A DNA stretch of 11,711 nucleotides. Source: Nanoperiomorbus sp963544155. Lineage in GTDB: Bacteria > Patescibacteriota > Saccharimonadia > Saccharimonadales > Saccharimonadaceae. The DNA is taken from the NCBI GenBank assembly GCA_963544155.1, contig CAUUDW010000015.1, positions 1 through 11,711 of the forward strand, given 5' to 3'. Positions 5,006-11,711 of this stretch are shown here, piece by piece (position 1 is the first letter of the stretch; every line of letters begins with the position of its first letter). Made by a program: the position numbers and the translations under genes. The notes beneath the pieces are model-generated. The model made no database searches and was not told where the DNA came from. It was given only the letters and a program-made list of their open reading frames with translations.

Positions 5006-6871
5006 GTGAACAATGACGCTAAGGAGGAGATCCGAGCTAAGCTAGCGATAGAAGAGGTGATCGGTGAGTATGTTCAGCTCAAGCGGTCGGGGCGTTACTG
5101 GAAGGGGCTAAGTCCCTTTACTAATGAGCGAACGCCATCTTTTTTCGTGACGCCGGATCGAGATATCTGGCATGATTTTTCATCGGGTAAGGGTGGCGAT
5201 ATCTTTTCATTCATCATGGAAATGGAAGGGCTAGACTTTAGAGGGGCGTTGGAACTCTTGGCTCGCAAGGCCGGGGTTGACCTCTCGAAGTATCAATCCG
5301 GGCGGGCTCGAGACAATGCCCAGCGCAAGGAGCGGTACTTCCAGATGAATAATTTAGCGGTTAACTATTACCAGCGCCAATTAGTCCAGTCAACCAAGGC
5401 ATCTGACTACGCCAATAAGAAGCGTCGTCTTAGCCGCGAAACTATTCTTGAGTGGGGGATCGGTTATGCTCCTGAGAGACCTGATCTGACGAGTGTCTTG
5501 ACTCGGCGCAACTATCACCGAGATGAGATGAAGCAGGCGGGGCTACTGGGCTATTCCGGGCGAGAGCTGTTCTTTAACCGCCTGATGATTCCACTTAGGG
5601 ATCGGCGAGGACAGGTGGTTGGCTTCACTGGCAGGATTATCGGGGCAGGCGAGCCAAAATACCTCAACACACCGGATACACTACTCTTTCACAAAGGTCA
5701 GCAGCTCTTTGGCCTGAGCTTTGCCGCTCAGGCGATCCGTCAGGCCGGTTATAGTGTGATCGTCGAGGGTAATTTAGACGTGATCACCTCACACCAAGCC
5801 GGTATCAAGAATGTGGTCGGGGTGGCCGGCACGGCGTTGACGGTAGAACACTTAAAGAGTCTTAGCCGGCTCAGTAGCGACATCAGGTTTTGTTTTGACA
5901 GCGATAAAGCGGGTGTCGCTGCTACCGAGAAAGCAATCAAGCTGGCCGGTTCGCTAGAGCTAAAGCTGTCAGTGATTGACTACTCCAGTAGTAGCGCCAA
6001 AGATCCTGACGAGCTGATCCACCAGGATCCAGCCCTCTGGCAACAGGCTCTAATGAATTATCAGCCGGCGGTCAACTGGGTGCGGGATTATTATCTTAAG
6101 ACTATCGGTGTTGATACTGTCGAAGGACAGAAGAAAGTGGCTGATCGGACACTCAGTGTGATCAGCTCGCTGGCTGATCCGGTTGAGCGAGAGGGCTATA
6201 TCAAGGAGCTGTCGGCGGTAGTGGGCATCAGCGTCAGCTCGCTGGTTGACCGATTAAAGATGCTCCAGAGAGGCAGCACGTCGTCTCGGCGACAGCTGAA
6301 GCAGCCTCGCACCAAGGCGAATATCGCCGAGAAGCGTCGCTTTAATTATCTTGACCCGATCTTGGCTTATCTGGGTAGCCATGCCGACTTGCGGTCGAAA
6401 TATCTCCGATATCTGCCCGACGAACAGCTATCCGGAGTAGATCAGCTGGTCAAACAGTGGCTAAGCTCGACCGAACTCCGGGGAGATGAATTGATTGACC
6501 GGGTGACAGAAGCGATGGAGCAGCCGGGTGCCGAGCTGGATCAGCTAGATCAAGTCCGCACTCGGCTGGTGCAACTAATGATGGTCAATGACCAAGCCGG
6601 CTCGACTATTGATGGGATCAAGTCGGAAGATGATCTGCTGGAATATATCTGTTATTTCGAGCGAGACTATTATTTACTGCGAGCTAAGCAATTGACTAGC
6701 GAGTCGATGGCTGACGGGGTAGCTGAGGCGGAGTGCTCCAGGCTGATGACCGAAGCGACCAAAGCTCGCCGACTAGCCGAACGACTCAGCCCCAGCCGAA
6801 ATCGACGTAACGGCTATGCCGGGCTGAAAGAGGTGCTGGCAGAAAGCAGCAACCATGCTGATTCATATTAA
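5006..6871 (+). CDS. dnaG: DNA primase DnaG, 621 aa, with degenerate zinc site
   Basis: DnaG synthesises RNA primers for replication and works with the DnaB helicase. The N-terminal CHC2-type domain is present by overall sequence (YWKGLSPFTNERTPSF, then WHDFSSGKGGDIF), but all four zinc ligands are replaced: S36, T39, D57 and S60 stand where C-x2-H...C-x2-C is expected. The TOPRIM catalytic core is intact: E254 in VEGNLDV (usually EGYMD) and D298/D300 in FCFDSDKAG. The region after about 430 probably forms the DnaB-binding domain but is divergent. Length is slightly above the usual 580-600. The GTG start is chosen because a TATAAT ends 6 nt upstream and MNNDAKEEIRAKLAIEEVI matches the family N-terminus. 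The next gene begins 14 nt after its stop. Confidence 0.96.
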   Translation: MNNDAKEEIRAKLAIEEVIGEYVQLKRSGRYWKGLSPFTNERTPSFFVTPDRDIWHDFSSGKGGDIFSFIMEMEGLDFRGALELLARKAGVDLSKYQSGRARDNAQRKERYFQMNNLAVNYYQRQLVQSTKASDYANKKRRLSRETILEWGIGYAPERPDLTSVLTRRNYHRDEMKQAGLLGYSGRELFFNRLMIPLRDRRGQVVGFTGRIIGAGEPKYLNTPDTLLFHKGQQLFGLSFAAQAIRQAGYSVIVEGNLDVITSHQAGIKNVVGVAGTALTVEHLKSLSRLSSDIRFCFDSDKAGVAATEKAIKLAGSLELKLSVIDYSSSSAKDPDELIHQDPALWQQALMNYQPAVNWVRDYYLKTIGVDTVEGQKKVADRTLSVISSLADPVEREGYIKELSAVVGISVSSLVDRLKMLQRGSTSSRRQLKQPRTKANIAEKRRFNYLDPILAYLGSHADLRSKYLRYLPDEQLSGVDQLVKQWLSSTELRGDELIDRVTEAMEQPGAELDQLDQVRTRLVQLMMVNDQAGSTIDGIKSEDDLLEYICYFERDYYLLRAKQLTSESMADGVAEAECSRLMTEATKARRLAERLSPSRNRRNGYAGLKEVLAESSNHADSY

Positions 6872-6885
6872 CGAAGTTACTTATA

Positions 6886-7776
6886 ATGCAAAGCAAAGCT
6901 TATTTCATCGATGTTAGCCGAGTGGAAGATAACTTGGCACACCTATTAGAGCACTGTATCATCCATCAGATAGCTGATTTGGTGGCGGCTGATGGTAATC
7001 AATTCTTCCTGGGGGATTGTCATGGTGTAGTTGGACCCGGTGCGTTAGTCTTTGTGGTAGAGTACCTGAGCCAACCTGCCATTGAATGTGTACAGAGCTT
7101 CTTAGCTGATAAGCCGGAGATACCGCAAGGTGCTGTTGCCTGTGAGATAGAGCAAATCAAGGCTGAGGATGACAGGGAGTTAATCGTCAAAGGTAGTATC
7201 GAGAATGTAACCCGAGCGATCAATCGGATATTCCGGGGCGGCCGGATAATGGAGCTGGAGAAGATGTCGAAACCGGTTGTCAATGAGTCTGACGACAAGC
7301 CCGCTGATCGGATGATTGTCTATGGTGCCGAGCTGAAACCGATTACTTTCATACTGGATGTTTACCTAGATAACCCGAGCGTGGATGATCGGCTGATCTT
7401 CAGCAAACTACACGTGGCAATATCGTCGCTAGTCGCCCAAGCGACTAATAACGACAGTGCCTATGCCATTGAGTACTATCGGGATTACTATGAACAAGAC
7501 AGGATAGTCAGCTTCTCGTATATGCATAAAACTGTCGATCGTGAGGCTCCAGATAGGATTACGAAGCGACTACGGGCGATAATCGCCTCGTCGGAACTAT
7601 GGGCAGATCAGCAGAAGTTTAGTGATTATCGAGCATTGGCTAGTGAATCCGCTGGTGAAAAATGCTCTACTCTTGACTATCTGGGTGTGACTGCTTCAGA
7701 GCAATACCTGGCTAAGCTTTTTGCGCCCGCTAGGGTGCGTCGATTGTGGCGTCAGCTGCGAGTGAGGCTACTATAA
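6886..7776 (+). CDS. Short M16-peptidase-like protein, 296 aa
   Basis: The N-terminal half contains HLLEH at residues 19-23, the inverted zinc motif HxxEH of M16 (pitrilysin/insulinase) metallopeptidases. About 65 residues later comes CEIEQIKAEDD (86-96), where the family has its third zinc-ligand Glu in an 'E..i....D' setting. The intervening segment NQFFLGDCHGVVG followed by ALVFVVEYLSQ resembles the M16 strand-helix order. M16 units are usually about 420 residues or longer; this one is 296 and ends soon after a basic stretch, so it may be a reduced or truncated member. There is no signal peptide or membrane helix. It lies 14 nt after dnaG and is probably cotranscribed. Its TAA overlaps the ATG of the next gene by one base. 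The family call rests on motif spacing seen by eye and is uncertain. Confidence 0.55.
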   Translation: MQSKAYFIDVSRVEDNLAHLLEHCIIHQIADLVAADGNQFFLGDCHGVVGPGALVFVVEYLSQPAIECVQSFLADKPEIPQGAVACEIEQIKAEDDRELIVKGSIENVTRAINRIFRGGRIMELEKMSKPVVNESDDKPADRMIVYGAELKPITFILDVYLDNPSVDDRLIFSKLHVAISSLVAQATNNDSAYAIEYYRDYYEQDRIVSFSYMHKTVDREAPDRITKRLRAIIASSELWADQQKFSDYRALASESAGEKCSTLDYLGVTASEQYLAKLFAPARVRRLWRQLRVRLL

Positions 7777-9011
7777 TGAGTCATGATTGGAGGATAAGGT
7801 ATAATCATACAAAGATGAGTCCGATTGAAGATAAGATACTTGCGCAGTTGCAAAAACAAAATTTGGACATACGCGATTCAGGTTATCGTTACATGGATCA
7901 AAAAGTTACTCCTGATGTTTTAGCGTTTATTGCTGACTGTATTGTAAATTTGCCGTCTTCTACGAGAGAAAATTTTACTAAAAACGATGTGTGGAATTCC
8001 TCATATTTCTCCAAGAATATCGTCATGATATTTAACAAACCTCAGGCAGACAACGCGACGGCAATACATGAGTATGATAAATTCACAGCTCAGCCTCTCA
8101 AGACATTATCTTTCGCGGGTGTTCTGGCTGAGGGAAAAGCCGGGAGAGTGAACACATACTCAGTAGTTGACGAAGAAATATTGGAATATATTTCTCTAAG
8201 CGACAGAAACGCTTTCAATTTTCTGTGTCTTTATCTGCAGGAAGTGATGAAGCGAAGTGGCTTCCTGTCTCGTATTAATAACTACATCAGCACATACAGA
8301 AGCGGTAAATTTACTAAATCTACCTTTGATGATCTCAAGTCCGCTTTTGAATCATTTATGCTTGGTAACACCAGAATTAACCAGACTACTGAAATCAGAC
8401 GAATCTTTCCCAAAGTAATTAACATATTTGCAGTCTATCATGGAGTTCCTGGCAGTAAGTCGGGCGTCGCCTCCGATGGCCCGTATCTTTATTCGGATTT
8501 AATGTATAACGACGTGAATTTTCGAGACTTAAAGAAAATGAAGAATGTCAGCAGACAAGAAGCTTCTATCGTTTATCAAAAACAGAAAGAGTATAGCAAC
8601 TATGAAATGCGAAAAGTGATGGACGCAGTGCGAAAACATCATTATCCTAATAGCGAAGTGAGAGACAGCTATGCACAAGGTGAAGCTACGCAAGTGCATC
8701 ACATATTCTCTCAAAGCTCTCATCCAGAATTACGCAGCACACCCGAAAACCTTATTCTGTTGACTGCACAGCAGCACAATTCAAAGGCACACCCAAGCAA
8801 TAAAACCAGAACGACGGATCCCGACTATCAAATTGTGTGCTTACTTTCAAAACTTGAGAGCGTCAAAACATCGATTATGAATAATGACGGTCGCTATACA
8901 AAAGAAAGTTTTGTAAACATAGTTAATCAAGGCCTGGGGCTATCCCTTGGTTATGACCTGAGTTTTGATGATATAGCGAATAGACTTAGACAGTATCAGC
9001 GACAAATGTAG
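7776..9011 (+). CDS. HNH endonuclease, probable restriction enzyme, 411 aa
   Basis: The C-terminal third carries a clear HNH (beta-beta-alpha-metal) nuclease motif: H308-H309 in VHHIFSQS, N325 in ENLILLT, and H334 in QQHNSKAHP. The spacing is close to the canonical HH-x14-N-x8-H. No zinc-binding Cys pairs are present. The first 290 residues match no family I recognise and probably hold target recognition. The gene converges with, and overlaps by 26 nt, a methyltransferase gene, which suggests that it is the cleaving half of a restriction-modification system. Two starts are plausible. The ATG at 7776 overlaps the upstream stop (TAATG) and has GAGG 9 nt before it. The ATG at 7815 (398 aa) has a TATAAT at 7800-7805. 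Codon and base use are more AT-rich than in dnaG, suggesting acquisition. A phage-type HNH nuclease is a less likely alternative. Confidence 0.85.
   Translation: MSHDWRIRYNHTKMSPIEDKILAQLQKQNLDIRDSGYRYMDQKVTPDVLAFIADCIVNLPSSTRENFTKNDVWNSSYFSKNIVMIFNKPQADNATAIHEYDKFTAQPLKTLSFAGVLAEGKAGRVNTYSVVDEEILEYISLSDRNAFNFLCLYLQEVMKRSGFLSRINNYISTYRSGKFTKSTFDDLKSAFESFMLGNTRINQTTEIRRIFPKVINIFAVYHGVPGSKSGVASDGPYLYSDLMYNDVNFRDLKKMKNVSRQEASIVYQKQKEYSNYEMRKVMDAVRKHHYPNSEVRDSYAQGEATQVHHIFSQSSHPELRSTPENLILLTAQQHNSKAHPSNKTRTTDPDYQIVCLLSKLESVKTSIMNNDGRYTKESFVNIVNQGLGLSLGYDLSFDDIANRLRQYQRQM
7800..7814 (+). promoter_or_regulatory. Possible internal promoter of the HNH gene
   Basis: TATAAT at 7800-7805 lies 9 nt before an in-frame ATG at 7815. 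No acceptable -35 is seen. If used, it would give a transcript with an almost absent leader and a protein 13 residues shorter, letting the nuclease be expressed apart from the dnaG transcript. Confidence 0.35.
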
Positions 9012-11553
9012 CCGGTAAGGCAAACAGGTAGTTTGAGCGGTTTTCCTCAGGCATAAGCTCATACTCGATCGCTTTGTGCGGTAATGCCCAGAAGAAAACT
9101 GATTTACTGTCAATATTTAGCGATCTTGTTGAGTAGTTTCTAGCTATGCGATAGAACATGAAGAATTCTTTTGACGAGAAAAAGGCTAAGTCTTCATTTG
9201 TTATGGTTCTTTTATTTCTTGGTATGAGAATAGCCGCAGAGCCGTCAACAATAGAATCTTTTGGAAGCAGCGAAGCTCTAGGATAGTAAGAAAGATTGGG
9301 CGCCACAACAATGTTATCTTTGCTAAAATACTCTTTTGCTATTGGAGAAACATTAGGGCTATCGACAAACCGATCTTCGTCACGACTGGAAATAACACCA
9401 TCTCCAACATTCCGGGATTTTATGACACGTACACTACCGTTAGGTTTCATAACTTTTGATGTAAGAGTCCTATCTCGTAGAACATCAAAGACACCTAGAT
9501 CAAGCTTAGCTACGATACTGTCGAAATAATTATCTCTATAAATTAGCCAATATGGATAGTTTCTGTCAGTAATGTAGTTTTGGTCGTATGTTTTATATGT
9601 ACTTAAAATATAAGAGTTTACGGAGGTTCTTGACGGCTGCTCTCTGCTATCGACAACTGTACTGATTGTTTCAATCTTTACGCCCTGAAAACCTTTTTCA
9701 CCGTAGTCATTTATGCTTAGAAGTGCTTTGGTTTCCAGCAAACTCCGCAAAGGAGTAAACTCGGGTGCGTTCAATAGACTCTTAGGAGTAAAGAGCGCAA
9801 CTACTGCAGAAAGCGATAATGCACGCTCAAAAAACAATGCAAACAGATTCTTGGTGCTTATTTCGGTTTTGAAGCCCTCGCTGATATAATTGTGCATTTG
9901 GCTGGCTTGGAGCTTGCCAAATGGCGGATTACCGACAATTACATCATACCGCTTCCTGAATTCGTGAGTCAGAAAGTCATCGTTGATAAACCTAATTTCA
10001 AAATTTTTTGGTACTTTCAAGCATTTTATTATTTGTTTCAATATGCGTATTGAATTTTGGTTGATATCCAGCAAGTCAAGTTTTACTTCTGGAATGTCTT
10101 TATACTTAGCGAACAGTGTCGGTAAAAAGTTACCAACCCCAACCGACGGCTCTAATATCCTAATCTGCTTTTTATTCTTGAAGTCTGGCAATGCGCTCAC
10201 CAAGCTAAAGCATAAATCCTGTCGAGTGTAATATGCGGCTTCATCTAAGCGTTTCGAATTTGCAAGCTCAGCTATTTTACTCGCCGTCGTAAAGTCAGGC
10301 CTGCTATCTCTTAAGTAGGCTAACAAATTATCGATGTTAGATAGTTGCTTTTTTTCAATCAGTCGTTTAATTTTGTTTAAGCTAAGTGACTCACGCTCCT
10401 CATACGCCACAATATTTCTTGCTATCTCCTGGAAAATTGGCGTAGGCACGGCCTCGCCAAGGCATTGACGAATATTTATCTCGTTTTTTTTGAGGAATTC
10501 TTTCTTGTCTTCATCGCTGAGAGAATTAAGCGTATCCGTATCGAGACGGCTCCATTTGAACGAATTTGGTATGCCCATGAAAGCCATCAACTCTCTAATA
10601 CTAAAGACTCTCGGGTCTTCGGGATGAATGGTTGACTGACTTGCTAGTATGTCGTTGCGTGTATGCACGCACGGAGCTACTCTATCCCAAAAACATCTTG
10701 TGTATTTATCGCCATTCTTGTTTTGATTCTCAATAATATCGCCGTCGACTATTTTATGAGGTCGGTTCTCTGGTTTTTCGTTATCAAAAGCAGATTGTCC
10801 TTCTTTGGTATTTATAATCCAATTCAACATACGCTTGTCGTATGGCCTAAATGAGTGATAGATGTCGTCCGGGTTGATTTCCCCCATATTTTTTAATCGA
10901 GGAAAATCACCGATAAGTTCTCGCAACGTAGGCGCGTTTTTTTCTTTCGGAAAAAGGTCGTAAGGAGATAGTTCTTGCATGTCTTTGCGGATTCCTATGA
11001 TAACAGTCCTCGTTCTACTTGAATTATTGCCATAGTCCTTGAAGTTCATTACTCGATGAGCAATATTGTAATGGCCAGCTAAATTATTCGTGATTGCTTC
11101 TTTGATGGTCTTGTTGGCACCATCAACATCGGTACAAGGTGTTCCCAAAAAACCACGAACATTTTCAATCACAAAGAATTTTGGATTGATCTGACGTATG
11201 ATTCGAAGAGATTCGACCACCAACGAATTACGTTTTAGCTCATTGTTCTTCTTGTGGTTTGCTACTGAAATACCTTGACACGGAGGAGTTGCGATAAGTA
11301 CCTCAACCTCACTTTCGTTGTATGTTTCTTTCCATGCCGATATTTGACTGGTGATTCTCTTGTTTATTTCCGGATCAGTGATATCCCCCAGGATGTACCC
11401 GTTTTCAAGCGAACAAACATTATTGTATTTCTGAATCTTTATTCTTCGTTCAATCAGTTCTGACGTAACAATGCAATCAAAGCCTTCAAGATCAAAACCA
11501 TAGCACCCAACCCCTGCACTACTGAACAATGAGACATAACCGCGTTTACCCAT
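8986..11553 (-). CDS. Fused cytosine-C5 / adenine-N6 DNA methyltransferase, 855 aa
   Basis: Two complete methyltransferases lie in one chain. The N-terminal C5 domain (about 1-385) shows motif I LFSSAGVG (9-16), motif IV ATPPCQG with catalytic C92, motif VI ENV (130-132), motif VIII SRTR (179-182), a recognition region around 230-310, and motif X GEAVP (366-370). The C-terminal adenine-N6 domain (about 435-855) has AAYYTR (439-444), the SAM-binding LEPSVGVGNFL (467-477), the acidic D497 region, and the catalytic NPPF (542-545), as in TaqI/Eco57I-like enzymes; a long C-terminal region probably reads the target. It should protect the host site against the convergent HNH nuclease. Modifying both C and A suggests an asymmetric site with a different mark on each strand. 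I chose the ATG at 11553 because TATAAT ends 6 nt upstream; the in-frame ATG at 11571 lies above that -10. The region is AT-rich compared with the housekeeping genes. Confidence 0.93.
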   Translation of the reverse strand: MGKRGYVSLFSSAGVGCYGFDLEGFDCIVTSELIERRIKIQKYNNVCSLENGYILGDITDPEINKRITSQISAWKETYNESEVEVLIATPPCQGISVANHKKNNELKRNSLVVESLRIIRQINPKFFVIENVRGFLGTPCTDVDGANKTIKEAITNNLAGHYNIAHRVMNFKDYGNNSSRTRTVIIGIRKDMQELSPYDLFPKEKNAPTLRELIGDFPRLKNMGEINPDDIYHSFRPYDKRMLNWIINTKEGQSAFDNEKPENRPHKIVDGDIIENQNKNGDKYTRCFWDRVAPCVHTRNDILASQSTIHPEDPRVFSIRELMAFMGIPNSFKWSRLDTDTLNSLSDEDKKEFLKKNEINIRQCLGEAVPTPIFQEIARNIVAYEERESLSLNKIKRLIEKKQLSNIDNLLAYLRDSRPDFTTASKIAELANSKRLDEAAYYTRQDLCFSLVSALPDFKNKKQIRILEPSVGVGNFLPTLFAKYKDIPEVKLDLLDINQNSIRILKQIIKCLKVPKNFEIRFINDDFLTHEFRKRYDVIVGNPPFGKLQASQMHNYISEGFKTEISTKNLFALFFERALSLSAVVALFTPKSLLNAPEFTPLRSLLETKALLSINDYGEKGFQGVKIETISTVVDSREQPSRTSVNSYILSTYKTYDQNYITDRNYPYWLIYRDNYFDSIVAKLDLGVFDVLRDRTLTSKVMKPNGSVRVIKSRNVGDGVISSRDEDRFVDSPNVSPIAKEYFSKDNIVVAPNLSYYPRASLLPKDSIVDGSAAILIPRNKRTITNEDLAFFSSKEFFMFYRIARNYSTRSLNIDSKSVFFWALPHKAIEYELMPEENRSNYLFALPATFVADTV

Positions 11554-11571
11554 ACTTAGATTATAAAGCAT
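11554..11571 (-). promoter_or_regulatory. Methyltransferase promoter, predicted leaderless
   Basis: A perfect TATAAT on the minus strand (11565-11560) is followed by 6 nt (CTAAGT) and then the ATG at 11553. TATGCTT just upstream recalls the TATGCTA of the argS and membrane-protein promoters. No good -35 is visible. The preceding 90 bases are very AT-rich. Confidence 0.6.
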
Positions 11572-11711
11572 AAGCGTTATTTATGGAAGGGTATTTTTTA
11601 AATTTTTTGTATCTGTCTGTGGAAAAATATTTAAATTAGGGTCTTACATTCCAACTCAAAAGTTGACACTAGGTTAGACACTTATTGCGCTTCATGAGCT
11701 CTCTGGGTGTC
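11572..11711. other. Intergenic right edge, no gene seen
   Basis: This 140-base stretch is AT-rich at its left half (T-runs near 11592-11608). It contains a small hairpin, CAACT (11652-11656) with AGTTG (11661-11665). No open frame of note crosses it. The left half should contain upstream promoter sequence of the methyltransferase gene. The rest cannot be interpreted without the flanking DNA. Confidence 0.5.

Noticed and set aside
8529..8723. Minus-strand 64-codon frame inside the HNH gene
   Set aside because: It overlaps the conserved coding frame just before and into the HNH motif and has no start signals.
11657..11711. AAAAGTTGACAC near the right edge as an IS3-type terminus or a TTGACA -35
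   Set aside because: The word recalls some IS3-family ends, but there is no transposase, no matching opposite end and no target duplication in view. No -10 lies at 16-18 nt from the TTGACA.

Overview
The window looks like a chromosomal segment of a small-genome bacterium of the Candidate Phyla Radiation, most likely Candidatus Saccharibacteria (TM7). The lineage call is an inference. It rests on the gene set (argS-orn-yjbR; dnaG beside a Pro/Gln-rich single-pass membrane protein), the very tight packing, the near absence of Shine-Dalgarno sites, and a DnaG whose zinc ligands are all replaced. UGA is used as a stop (for example orn and the 102-residue gene), which argues against the Gracilibacteria/SR1 code.

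Layout. Bases 1-90 hold the 3' tail of a plus-strand gene that begins outside the window. Bases 91-779 have no convincing gene. They form a patchwork of diverged repeats: an inverted, frameshifted copy of the left-edge gene tail, a ~99-bp tandem repeat, a ~90-bp direct repeat and a ~70-nt stem-loop. A small Asp/Tyr-rich hypothetical gene (780-1088, minus) is the only gene here with a textbook Shine-Dalgarno. A short divergent region with a 9-bp inverted repeat leads to argS, orn and a YjbR-family gene (1235-3814, plus), packed with a 2-nt gap and a 14-nt overlap. A convergent membrane protein gene (3794-4942, minus) overlaps the end of the yjbR-like gene and shares a 63-bp divergent promoter region with dnaG. 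dnaG (5006-6871) is followed 14 nt later by a short M16-peptidase-like gene (6886-7776).

From about 7776 to 11553 the base composition drops visibly, from roughly half G+C to clearly AT-rich. This part holds a two-gene restriction-modification cassette: an HNH endonuclease (plus) and a large methyltransferase (minus) converging on it with a 26-bp overlap. The methyltransferase carries a complete cytosine-C5 domain followed by a complete adenine-N6 domain in one chain. The cassette was probably acquired horizontally, and its HNH gene begins on the stop codon of the M16-like gene.

A recurrent regulatory pattern links the window. argS, the membrane protein, dnaG and the methyltransferase each have a good -10 hexamer ending only 6-7 nt before the start codon. 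Transcription should therefore begin at or next to the start codon, giving leaderless mRNAs. The observations I would check first are this leaderless pattern, the zinc-ligand-free DnaG, and the fused C5/N6A methyltransferase with its HNH partner.
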